A stretch of DNA of 64,000 bases, taken from positions 4,030,001 through 4,094,000 of the forward strand of contig NC_017586.1 of assembly GCF_000240165.1 (NCBI RefSeq). Direction: 5' to 3'. Under the pieces are notes generated by a model that searched no databases, was not told where the DNA came from, and saw only the letters and a list, made by a program, of their open reading frames with translations. Origin of the DNA: Streptantibioticus cattleyicolor NRRL 8057 = DSM 46488. GTDB taxonomy: Bacteria > Actinomycetota > Actinomycetes > Streptomycetales > Streptomycetaceae. Position 1 is the stretch's first letter, and each line of letters starts with the position of its first letter. This document shows, in pieces, positions 17,890 to 26,046 of the stretch. The translations under genes and the position numbers were made by a program.

Positions 17890-18926
17890 CAGACGGCCGC
17901 CCCCGCGGTGCGGGCCGCGGCGCCGGGACGGGGCACCCGCCCGAAGACCGCCGGCCCGCGCAGCGGCGCCGGACGGCGCAACCGGCGCAGCACCGCCGCC
18001 CGTTCCAGGTCCATCGCGTCCAGCGCCGAGTCCACCAGGTCCTGCGGCATCCGGCGCAGCGCCCGCGCGCTCGACGACCGCAGCCGGCGCGCCACATGGG
18101 GCTGGAAGCGGTCCTGGCCGGCCAGATGGTGGGAGATGATCGCGCAGTAGGTGCGCACCGCCTTCGGCAGCAGCTCGTCGGCGCGCGGATCGGCGGCGGT
18201 GTCGGCGAGCACCTGGTCGAAGGCGCGGATGAAGTCGAGCTGGCGCACGTCGCCGATCTGGGTCAGCGAGGTCGCCACCCCGCGCCGGTAGAAGACGCCC
18301 AGCAGCCCCAGCACGGCGAAGGAGTCCGCCTCCCGGTGCAGCCGCCAGATCCACGGCCGGTCCTCCGCGGTCCGCAGCCCGTCGGTGAAGTGCAGCAGCC
18401 CGGCCTCCTTGAGCCTGCGGTGGTACATCCCCGCCCAGGCGTACGGATAGTCCACGCAGGTGGCCCGGTCGGCCGGGAGGATCGCCGCACGCGGCGGGAG
18501 CACCACGTTCCGCAGCCCGTGCGGCACCCGGTGCACCACCCGTTCCCGGCCGGTAGCCTGGACGTGGTCGGTGCGCACGAAGTCGCACCCCAGCCGCTCG
18601 ATCGCCGCCAGCAGCCGGGGCAGATATCCCGGGGCCAGCCAGTCGTCCCCGTCCAGGAACGCCAGGTACTCGCCCTCGGCGGCGTCCAGACCGCTGTTGC
18701 GCGCGGTCGCCAGCCCCGCGTTGGCCCGGTGCCGGATCAGCCGCGCCCCGGGCAGCCCGCCGCCGAGCGCCGCGTGCTCCAGGATCTCCGGCGTCCGGTC
18801 GGTGGAACAGTCGTCCACCAGCACGAATTCAAAATCCGAACGCGCATTCAGGGCCAGACTTCGCAGCATGTCCTGAGCGAATTCCTGCACGTTGTAGAAC
18901 GGCACGATGACGGAGAGCTTGACCAC
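17889..18926 (-). CDS. Glycosyltransferase family 2 protein
   Basis: The 345-residue protein has a GT-A fold: KLSVIVPFYNVQEF, VLVDDCSTDRTPEI, ANAGLATARNSGLDAAEGEYLAFLDGDDWLAP (the DGD metal-binding motif near residue 93), and EDRPWIWRLH near residue 215. GT2 enzymes transfer sugars from nucleotide donors to membrane-bound acceptors. It heads the leftward glycopolymer operon. The start is taken as GTG 18926, just before the first beta strand; an ATG upstream at 19061 would add 45 unlikely residues and run far into the divergent promoter region. Confidence 0.85.
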   Translation of the reverse strand: MVKLSVIVPFYNVQEFAQDMLRSLALNARSDFEFVLVDDCSTDRTPEILEHAALGGGLPGARLIRHRANAGLATARNSGLDAAEGEYLAFLDGDDWLAPGYLPRLLAAIERLGCDFVRTDHVQATGRERVVHRVPHGLRNVVLPPRAAILPADRATCVDYPYAWAGMYHRRLKEAGLLHFTDGLRTAEDRPWIWRLHREADSFAVLGLLGVFYRRGVATSLTQIGDVRQLDFIRAFDQVLADTAADPRADELLPKAVRTYCAIISHHLAGQDRFQPHVARRLRSSSARALRRMPQDLVDSALDAMDLERAAVLRRLRRPAPLRGPAVFGRVPRPGAAARTAGAAV

Positions 18927-19114
18927 CCGCCGAACGTTAGGACGCCCGCCGCCATCCGGGATTGCCGGGCGTGTACCGAGAAGTGAACGAAGCGCGGCAA
19001 AGCCGTGAACCACCAAGCGGCACAAGGGTCGTGCGCCGTCCGTCGGCACGCTGTTAACCATTTGTTGCCACCTCGTACGCCCGACGCTCCGATTCGATTC
19101 CTACGGTCTGCGTC
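18927..19114. promoter_or_regulatory. Divergent promoter region of the glycopolymer locus
   Basis: These 188 bp are noticeably richer in A/T than their surroundings and separate the GT2 gene from the rightward operon, so both promoters should lie here. No operator-like palindrome was recognised. Confidence 0.5.
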
Positions 19115-20455
19115 GTGCCGACAAGTGCCCCTCCGGAAAAGCCACGCGACGCCGAGGAAAACCGGCCCGGCCCGCACCGGATCACCGTGCTCGCGGATTC
19201 CGACACCCGCTGGAAATGGGGTGCCGCCACCGCCCGCCGGATCGCCCCGGACACCCTGCCCGAAGGGCTGCTGCTGCGCGGCCGGGCCACCCCGACCGCC
19301 CGCCAGCTCGACGAAGTCGGCCTCGCCGCCGAGGGGTTGCGCGAGGTCACCGCCGCCGGTTTCCTCACCGCCGTGGCCACCACCGACGCCGAGGTGATCG
19401 TCCTCGCCTGCGTCGGCGGCACCGTCCAGGCCATGCTCCACGGCCTCGCCCACGCCTGGCGCGGACGGGCCCGGCGCCCCGTGGTGGTCACCGGCTACGT
19501 CGGCGTGGTCTACGAGAAGCTCACCGACGGACTCCTCCTGCGGCACGGCGCCGACCTGGTGCTCGCCAACAGCCCGTACGACGCGGCCCGGTTCCGTGCC
19601 GTCTACGAAGGCGTCGGCGCCGACCCCGGCAGCGTGGTCACCGGCGCCCTGCCGTTCCTCGGCGGCGCCCCGCACACCCCGCGCCCGGACGGCCCGCGCA
19701 CCGTCGTCCTCGCCGTCCAGCCCTCCGTACCCGAAAGCCGCGAGGACCGCCGCTACCTGCTGCGCCGCGCCGCCGACCACGCCCGACGGCACACCGGACG
19801 CCAGGTGATCGTCAAACTCCGCAGCAAACCCGGCGAACACACCACCCACATCGAGGAACACCCCTACCCCAAGCTCGCCGCCGGCCTCGCCACGCCGCCC
19901 AACCTGCGCTTCGCCTACGGGCCCATGGCCGACGTCCTCGACGAGGCCGACCTGCTGGTGACCGTCAGCTCCACCGCCGCCCTGGAGGCGATCCACCGCG
20001 GCATCCCCACCGCGGTCCTCACCGACCTCGGCGTCCGCGAAGCCCTCGGCAACCATCACTTCCTCGGCTCCGGCTGCCTGGCCTCCTGGGACCAACTCGA
20101 CGCCGGGGCGCTGCCGTCGGCCGACGCCGCCTGGGCCGCCCGGCACGGCGCCCTCCCCGGCCCCGACCCGTACGCGACCGTGCGCCGCCGCGTCACCGAA
20201 CTGGCCGGCGGCGAACTCCCGCCGCTGCGGCCCTACTACACGGCCGCCACCGCGCCCGGCTACCTGCCCGCGCTCCTCGCCCGCCACCACCTCGACGCCA
20301 AGGGCGAACCACTGCCCGGCAGCGCACCCGGCCAGGCACCCGTCGGCCGGCTGCGCGGCACCGTCCACCGCCTGGTACGCGACGCCGCCCGCGGCGCCTA
20401 CCGGCACGGGGTCCAGCACGTGGCCCCGCTCATCCGCCGCTGGGGGCAACTGTGA
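19115..20455 (+). CDS. DUF6716-type putative glycosyltransferase
   Basis: The 446-residue protein opens with RITVLADSDTRWKWGAATARR, which I recall from the Streptomyces DUF6716 group. Later segments (QVIVKLRSKPGEH, YGPMADVLDEADLLVTVSSTAALEAIHRGIPTAVLTDLG) resemble the C-terminal donor-binding half of GT-B enzymes such as CDP-glycerol or capsule transferases. It starts the rightward operon and overlaps neuA by GTGA. A role in adding a sugar or phosphate-linked unit to the polymer is inferred. Confidence 0.65.
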   Translation: MPTSAPPEKPRDAEENRPGPHRITVLADSDTRWKWGAATARRIAPDTLPEGLLLRGRATPTARQLDEVGLAAEGLREVTAAGFLTAVATTDAEVIVLACVGGTVQAMLHGLAHAWRGRARRPVVVTGYVGVVYEKLTDGLLLRHGADLVLANSPYDAARFRAVYEGVGADPGSVVTGALPFLGGAPHTPRPDGPRTVVLAVQPSVPESREDRRYLLRRAADHARRHTGRQVIVKLRSKPGEHTTHIEEHPYPKLAAGLATPPNLRFAYGPMADVLDEADLLVTVSSTAALEAIHRGIPTAVLTDLGVREALGNHHFLGSGCLASWDQLDAGALPSADAAWAARHGALPGPDPYATVRRRVTELAGGELPPLRPYYTAATAPGYLPALLARHHLDAKGEPLPGSAPGQAPVGRLRGTVHRLVRDAARGAYRHGVQHVAPLIRRWGQL

Positions 20456-21156
20456 CCGAACGACCCGTACTCGCCGTCATCCCCGCCCGCGGCGGATCCA
20501 AGGGCGTCCCCGGCAAGAACCTCGCCCCGGTCGGCGGCGTACCGCTGATCACCCGGGCGATCCGCGCCTGCCACGGCGCCCGCCGGGTCACCGCCGTCGT
20601 GGTCAGCACCGACGACGCCGCCATCGCCGCCGCCGCCCGCGCGGCCGGCGCCGAGACCGTGGCCCGCCCCGCCCACCTGGCCGGCGACACCGCGCGCAGC
20701 GAGGACGCCGTGCTGCACGCCCTGGCCGCCTACGAGGACGGCCACCACGTCACCGTCCCCGTCGTCCTGCTCGTCCAGTGCACCAGCCCGTTCGTCACGG
20801 CCGCCGAGATCGACGCGGTGACCGCCGCCGTCACCGAGGACGGCGCCGACACCGCGCTGACCGTCGCCCCCTTCCACGGCTTCCTGTGGCGGGCCGGCCC
20901 GGACGGCGGCCACGGCGTCAACCACGACCGCGCCACCCGGCCGCGCCGCCAGGACCGCCCCGAGGACCTGCTGGAGACCGGCGCCGCCTACGCCATGCGC
21001 AGCGACGGACTGCGCGCCGCCGGCCACCGCTTCTTCGGCCGCACCGCCCTGGTGCGCACCGACCCCGCCCGGGTCCTGGAGATCGACGACCCCGCCGACC
21101 TCGGCCGCGCCCGGGCGCTGGCCGACCTCCTCGACCCCACGCCCCAGCACATCTGA
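20452..21156 (+). CDS. neuA: CMP-sialic acid synthetase-like cytidylyltransferase
   Basis: The 234-residue protein has the NeuA/KdsB nucleotide-binding motif VIPARGGSKGVPGKNL at residues 9-24 and VLLVQCTSPFVTAAEID near 103-119. It couples a nonulosonic acid such as Neu5Ac or Kdn to CMP, providing the donor for the polysialyltransferase-family enzyme. Start is GTG 20452, overlapping the previous stop; neuB follows after 26 bp. The exact sugar cannot be read from sequence. Confidence 0.86.
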   Translation: MTERPVLAVIPARGGSKGVPGKNLAPVGGVPLITRAIRACHGARRVTAVVVSTDDAAIAAAARAAGAETVARPAHLAGDTARSEDAVLHALAAYEDGHHVTVPVVLLVQCTSPFVTAAEIDAVTAAVTEDGADTALTVAPFHGFLWRAGPDGGHGVNHDRATRPRRQDRPEDLLETGAAYAMRSDGLRAAGHRFFGRTALVRTDPARVLEIDDPADLGRARALADLLDPTPQHI

Positions 21157-21182
21157 CCCGCCCCGCGAAAGGAACCGTCCCC

Positions 21183-22130
21183 GTGACCTCGACCGCCCCC
21201 CGCCCGCGCGCCATCGGCGACCGGCAGGTCGGCCCCGGCCGGCCCGTCTACATCACCGGCGAGATCGGCATCAACCACAACGGCGACCTGGAGAACGCCT
21301 ACCGGCTGATCGACGCCGCCGCCGAAGCGGGCTGCGACGCGGTGAAGTTCCAGAAGCGCACCCCCGAGATCTGCACCCCCCGCGACCAGTGGGACCTCGA
21401 ACGCGACACCCCCTGGGGACGCATGACCTACCTGGACTACCGGCACCGGGTGGAGTTCGGCGAGCCGGAGTACCGCGCCATCGACGCCTACTGCCGCAAG
21501 ACGGGCATCGACTGGTTCGCCTCGCCCTGGGACGTCCCCAGCGTCGAGTTCCTGGAGGCCTTCGCGCCGCCCGCGCACAAGGTGGCCTCCGCCTGCCTGA
21601 CCGACGACGAACTGCTGCGCGCCCTGCGGGCCACCGGACGCACCGTGATCCTCTCCACCGGCATGTCCACCCCCCAGCAGATCCGGCACGCCGTCGAGGT
21701 CCTCGGCAGCGAGAACATCGTGCTGTGCCACGCCACCTCCACGTACCCGGCCAAGCACGAGGAGCTCAACCTGCGGATGATCCACACCCTCCAGGCCGAG
21801 TACCCCAACGTGCCGATCGGCTACTCCGGCCACGAGGTCGGCCTGCAGACCACGCTGGCCGCGGTCGCCCTCGGCGCCTGCTTCGTGGAACGCCACATCA
21901 CCCTGGACCGCGCCATGTGGGGCTCCGACCAGGCCGCCTCCGTCGAGGTCCCCGGACTCCAGCGGCTCGTCCGCGACATCCGCATCGTGGAACGCGCCCT
22001 CGGCGACGGCGTCAAGCGGGTCTACGAGGGCGAACTGGCCCCCATGCGCAAGCTGCGCCGGGTCCCCGGGGCGGTCGCCGAGGCGGAGGCCCGGGCCGCC
22101 GACGCGGACCGAGAGCCGGTCACGGCGTGA
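21183..22130 (+). CDS. neuB: N-acetylneuraminate synthase family protein (NeuB-like)
   Basis: The 315-residue enzyme condenses phosphoenolpyruvate with a hexose (ManNAc or mannose type) to make a nine-carbon ulosonic acid. Typical segments are ITGEIGINHNGDLENAYRLIDAAAEAGCDAVKFQKRTPE, FASPWDVPSVEFLE, STGMSTPQQI, IGYSGHEVGLQTTLAAVALGA and ERHITLDRAMWGSDQAAS. It ends near residue 315 with an Ala/Glu-rich tail and appears to lack the C-terminal SAF (antifreeze-like) domain of full-length NeuB. The GTG at 21183 follows GAAAGGAAC. The stop overlaps the next gene (GTGA). Confidence 0.9.
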   Translation: MTSTAPRPRAIGDRQVGPGRPVYITGEIGINHNGDLENAYRLIDAAAEAGCDAVKFQKRTPEICTPRDQWDLERDTPWGRMTYLDYRHRVEFGEPEYRAIDAYCRKTGIDWFASPWDVPSVEFLEAFAPPAHKVASACLTDDELLRALRATGRTVILSTGMSTPQQIRHAVEVLGSENIVLCHATSTYPAKHEELNLRMIHTLQAEYPNVPIGYSGHEVGLQTTLAAVALGACFVERHITLDRAMWGSDQAASVEVPGLQRLVRDIRIVERALGDGVKRVYEGELAPMRKLRRVPGAVAEAEARAADADREPVTA

Positions 22131-23269
22131 ACGGTGCGGACGCGACCGCGCCCGCCGGCCCGCCGCGGGACCCGGCGGACGGCCCGGCCGCGGACACCCT
22201 CGCCCTGGTCGAATCCCCGGTCCAGATCCTCAACCTCCTCGAATGGGTCCACGAACGGCGCACGGCCGGCGAGGACGACCGGGTCACCGCCGTCGTCCTG
22301 CCGCCCCGCGACCCGATGAGCCGGGGCCAGATCCGCCGGATGGCCGAACTCGCCAGGGACGAGGGGCTCGCGCTGCGCTGGTGCGAACCGCGTACCGCCA
22401 CCGCCGGGCCGCTGCGCACCCTGACCGCGCTCGCCCCGGCCCTGGTGCGGGCCGGCCGGCTCGTCCTCGGCGACCCGTTCTCCCGGCTCGTCCAGGCGCT
22501 GCTGCCGCTGAGCCGGGCCCGGGAGATCACGGTGATCGACGACGGCACGGCCACCTTGGAGTTCGTCGCGCTGCTCGGCAGCGGCCGGCGGCTGGTGCGC
22601 TGGCACCGGGGCGGCGGCGGAGCCCTCGGCGCCGCCTTCGGGCCGGTGGCCGCGCTCGCCGGACGGCGGCTGACGGCGGGCCGGGGACGCCGCGTCGAAC
22701 TGTTCACCACCATGCCGGTGACCGCCCCCGAAGGCACCACCCTGCGCGCCAACACCCTGCGCTGGACCCGCGAACGCCACGGCCCCCCGGCGATCCGCCC
22801 CGGCGCCGACCTGATCGGCACCTCCCTGGTGGAGACCGGCGTGGTCGACCCCGACCGCTACCTCGCCGCCGTCGCCGCGCTCACCGCCGCGCACGGCGCC
22901 ACCCGCTACTTCGCGCACCGCAGGGAACGCGAGGACAAACTGCGCCGCCTGTCCGCCGTCACCGGACTGGAGATCGTCCGCCCCGACCTGCCGCTGGAAC
23001 TGGTCGCCCGGCGCGGCCCGATCGGCGCCCGGCTGCTCAGCTTCCCCTCCACCGTGGTCCACACCCTCCCGCTGGCGCTGGCCGGCACCGGGGTCACCGT
23101 CGCCGTCTGCGACATCGACCCCGCCTGGCTGGCCGACGGCGCCGCCGAACGCGCCCACACCTTCCTGACCGGCATCACCCGGGCCGCCCGCACCCGGCAC
23201 GGCCTGCCCGCCGTCACCCCGGCCGGCCCGCCCCCGGCCCTGCCGTTCCCCCGGGCGGTGACCTGGTGA
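22127..23269 (+). CDS. Putative sialyltransferase-like glycosyltransferase (GT52-like)
   Basis: The 380-residue protein starts its fold with DTLALVESPVQILNLLEWV and has EITVIDDGTATLEFVALL in the middle. It ends with VRPDLPLELVARRGPIGARLLSFPSTVVHTL. This pattern, an E-S/T-P-x-Q-x-L-N opening, a DDGTAT strand and a late P-x-E-L / S-T pair, is reminiscent of GT52 and related bacterial sialyltransferases. Position directly after neuA and neuB, with GTGA overlaps on both sides, supports a transferase using CMP-nonulosonate, perhaps priming the polymer. The family assignment is tentative. Confidence 0.55.
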   Translation: MNGADATAPAGPPRDPADGPAADTLALVESPVQILNLLEWVHERRTAGEDDRVTAVVLPPRDPMSRGQIRRMAELARDEGLALRWCEPRTATAGPLRTLTALAPALVRAGRLVLGDPFSRLVQALLPLSRAREITVIDDGTATLEFVALLGSGRRLVRWHRGGGGALGAAFGPVAALAGRRLTAGRGRRVELFTTMPVTAPEGTTLRANTLRWTRERHGPPAIRPGADLIGTSLVETGVVDPDRYLAAVAALTAAHGATRYFAHRREREDKLRRLSAVTGLEIVRPDLPLELVARRGPIGARLLSFPSTVVHTLPLALAGTGVTVAVCDIDPAWLADGAAERAHTFLTGITRAARTRHGLPAVTPAGPPPALPFPRAVTW

Positions 23270-24183
23270 CCCCGGCCGGCGGCACCCCGACGCTCACCAC
23301 GCCGCCCCGTCCCGCGCCTCCCGCCGGAACCCTGGCCGAACTGGCCCGGCGGCACGGGCTCACCCCGGCCGTGCGGCGCCCCACCCCGGCCGAGTACGCC
23401 CGGCAGCTGTGGCAGCGGCGCCACTTCACCGTCGCCTACGCCCGCGCCCGGCTCACCGCGCTGTACGCCACCGCCCGGCTCGGCCAGGTCTGGCACCTGC
23501 TCACCCCGCTGTTCAACGTGGGCGTCTACTGGCTCGTCTTCGGCGTCCTGCTGGACAAGAAGGCGGGCACCGGCGGCAACTACATCGCCTTCCTCTCCGT
23601 CGGCGTGTTCGTCTTCACCTACTCCCGCGAATCGATCGCCACCGGAACCTGGTCGATCTCCAACCGCCTCGAACTGATCAGAGCCGTACGGTTCCCCCGG
23701 GCCTGCCTGCCCATCGCCGCCACCTTGGTGCAACTCCAGCAACTGGTGCTCTCCATGGGCATCGTCGTCGCCATCGTGCTGGCCACCGGCGAACCGTTCA
23801 CCTGGCGCTGGCTGCTGCTGATCCCCGCGCTCACCGCGCAGACCCTCTTCAACCTCGGCTGCGCCATGCTCATGGCCCGCGTCGGCGCCCGCAACCACGA
23901 CATCGGCGAACTCGTCCCGTTCCTGCTGCGCACCTGGATGTACACCTGCGGCGTCTTCTACAGCATCGCCAAGGTCACCGCCCACGCCCCGCACCTGGTC
24001 CGCCTCTGCCTGGAGGCCAATCCCGGCGCCGTCTACATCGAACTCGCCCGGCACGCCCTGCTCGGCTCCTACGGCCGGCTCACCCCGCACGCCTGGCCGC
24101 TGGCCGCCGGCTGGGCGCTGCTCGCCCTCGTCGCCGGCGCCGCCGCCTGCTGGCAGGCCGAGGACCGGTACGGACGCGGCTGA
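23266..24183 (+). CDS. ABC-2 type transporter permease (polysaccharide export)
   Basis: The 305-residue permease has six membrane helices and the TagG/KpsM-like opening YARARLTALYATARLGQVWHLLTPLFNVGVYWLVFGVLL. ISNRLELIRAVRFPRACLPIAA follows, the coupling-helix region of polysaccharide exporters. It probably moves the lipid-linked polymer across the membrane. The matching ATPase subunit is not adjacent and none is found in the window. It starts at GTG 23266, overlapping the previous stop. Confidence 0.87.
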   Translation: MTPAGGTPTLTTPPRPAPPAGTLAELARRHGLTPAVRRPTPAEYARQLWQRRHFTVAYARARLTALYATARLGQVWHLLTPLFNVGVYWLVFGVLLDKKAGTGGNYIAFLSVGVFVFTYSRESIATGTWSISNRLELIRAVRFPRACLPIAATLVQLQQLVLSMGIVVAIVLATGEPFTWRWLLLIPALTAQTLFNLGCAMLMARVGARNHDIGELVPFLLRTWMYTCGVFYSIAKVTAHAPHLVRLCLEANPGAVYIELARHALLGSYGRLTPHAWPLAAGWALLALVAGAAACWQAEDRYGRG

Positions 24184-24277
24184 CCACCGCGCACTGTGAC
24201 CGGCCCACGACACCCCGTTCAACCCCACGCCACCCGTGATCCACCTTCCGCTCACCGCCGTCGGCTTGCCTTGGCCC

Positions 24278-25810
24278 ATGGGGAGCGCACCGCGGAAAAC
24301 CGCACGGATCGCGGTACTCGCGGACACCGGACTCGGCAGCGACGCACGGGCCTACCGGGTCGCGCGATCGGCCGCCGAGGACGGCTACGAGGTCTCACTC
24401 ATCGGCCGCGCCGACGGCCACTGGCCGCCCGCACCGCCCGGCGTCACCGTGCACGCCGTCGAGGTCGCCGAGACCCTCCACCGCCACCGGCTGCGCCGGC
24501 CACGCCCCGGACTGCGCTGGCCCCTGGCCTACCGCTGCGCCGAGGCGTACCGCTACCGCCTGGCCCAACTCGCCTTACGCGACCACGCGTTGCGCACCCG
24601 CTCCGCCGAACTCGGCGTCCTGTACCGCCCGCTGGCCCGGCAGGCCGCCGCCCGCACCGCCCACGCGCTGCTGCGGCTGTGGCACGCCGCCCGCCGCGGC
24701 TGGACGCTGGCCCGCGCCGCCCAGTACCGGGCCGCGGTACGCCGCCGCGCCACCCCCGACCGCTTCCTCGACAACGCCGCCACCGCACTGGCCCGGCTCC
24801 TCCTCGGCCGGCGCGCCTGGCGGCGGCTGGACCCGCTGCTGCTCGACCTGGAGACCGCCTACGGTCCGCTGCTCGACGCGCTGCGCCCGCACCTGGTGCA
24901 CGCCCGGGGCCGCCGCGTCCTCGGCGTCGCGCTGCGCGCCCAGGTCCGCGCGGCGGCGGCCGGACACAGCCTGAAGGTGGTCTGGGACGCCGACGAATGC
25001 GCGGCGCTCACCCCCGCCCCCTCCCGCCGGGCCGCCGCCGCCCGGGACGCCGACGAACGCGCCCACGCGCCCGGCGCCGACGCCGTCGTCACCGTCGGCG
25101 ACGCCTACGCCGACCACCTGCGCCTGCGCCACCGCCTCCCCGAGGCCCCCGCCGTCGTCCTCGACTCGCCCCCGTACACCGCGGGCACCCCCGCCCCGGG
25201 ACCGGACGGCGGGGTACGCGCCCGCTGCCACCTCGGCCCCGACGTCCCCCTGCTGGTGCACAGCGGCGGCACCGCCCCCGAACGCGGCCTGCTCACCGCC
25301 GTCGAAGCGCTCCCCAAGCTCTACGACCTGCACGCCGCCTTCGTCGTCCCCGACCCCGGCGCCCCGCACGTCCGCGAGCTGACCGAACGCGCCGCCCGGC
25401 TCGGCGTGGCGAGCCGGCTGCACGTGCTGGAATACGTCCCCGCGCCCGACGTCCCCGCCTTCCTCGCCTCCGCCGACATCGGGGTGGCCCCCGTCCACCA
25501 CCTGCCGCACCACGAAGTCACGCTCCCCGCCCGCTACTTGGAGTACGCCCACGCCAGGCTCCCGGTGGTGGTCAGCGACGTACGGGCGATGGCCGCGGCC
25601 ACCTTGGAACTGGGCAACGGAGAGGTGTTCCGGGCCGGTGACACCGCCGACTTCGTCCGCGCGGTGGGCGCCGTCCTCACCAACCGGCCGCGCTACCGCA
25701 AGGCGTACGAACGCTCCCCGGAACTGCTGCGCCAGTGGTCCTGGCAGACCCAGTCCGCCGAGCTGATGGCGCTCTACCGGCGGCTGCTGGCCGGCGACCG
25801 CGGGCTGTGA
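24278..25810 (+). CDS. Glycosyltransferase (GT4-like, GT-B fold)
   Basis: The 510-residue protein has an N-terminal acceptor domain (ARIAVLADTGLGSDARAYRVARSAAEDGYEVSLIGR) and a C-terminal donor domain (VPLLVHSGGTAPERGLLTAVEALPKL, LHVLEYVPAPDVPAFLASADIGVAP, EYAHARLPVVVSD). Between them is an Arg-rich helical insert of about 150 residues. This is a GT4-like retaining transferase layout. The start could be ATG 24278 or GTG 24236; neither has a clear ribosome site, and the ATG fits the fold better. It closes the rightward glycopolymer group, 94 bp after the permease. Confidence 0.8.
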   Translation: MGSAPRKTARIAVLADTGLGSDARAYRVARSAAEDGYEVSLIGRADGHWPPAPPGVTVHAVEVAETLHRHRLRRPRPGLRWPLAYRCAEAYRYRLAQLALRDHALRTRSAELGVLYRPLARQAAARTAHALLRLWHAARRGWTLARAAQYRAAVRRRATPDRFLDNAATALARLLLGRRAWRRLDPLLLDLETAYGPLLDALRPHLVHARGRRVLGVALRAQVRAAAAGHSLKVVWDADECAALTPAPSRRAAAARDADERAHAPGADAVVTVGDAYADHLRLRHRLPEAPAVVLDSPPYTAGTPAPGPDGGVRARCHLGPDVPLLVHSGGTAPERGLLTAVEALPKLYDLHAAFVVPDPGAPHVRELTERAARLGVASRLHVLEYVPAPDVPAFLASADIGVAPVHHLPHHEVTLPARYLEYAHARLPVVVSDVRAMAAATLELGNGEVFRAGDTADFVRAVGAVLTNRPRYRKAYERSPELLRQWSWQTQSAELMALYRRLLAGDRGL

Positions 25811-25953
25811 GCGCCGGGTGGTGCGCGCCCCGCGGCACGGCGCCGGCGCGCGTGGAGATGACGAAGTCGCCTCGGATGCGGCCCCGCTCAGGCCGTTGCC
25901 GAGCGTGGGCTCGCTCGTTGGTCCACCATAGAGCGTGAGGGCAAAAAGAGCGT

Positions 25954-25978
25954 CATACCCTGCGGCATGCGGGGTATG
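25954..25978. promoter_or_regulatory. Inverted repeat upstream of amidohydrolase
   Basis: CATACCC (25954-25960) and GGGTATG (25972-25978) are perfect reverse complements with an 11-bp spacer, about 70 bp upstream of the amidohydrolase start. It is a candidate operator or leader hairpin. Confidence 0.35.
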
Positions 25979-26046
25979 CGTCGCAGGGGTGATTTTCTTC
26001 CCCGAAGCGGGCTCGATTTTCCACGACGACACAGCGGGGAGTGGCC

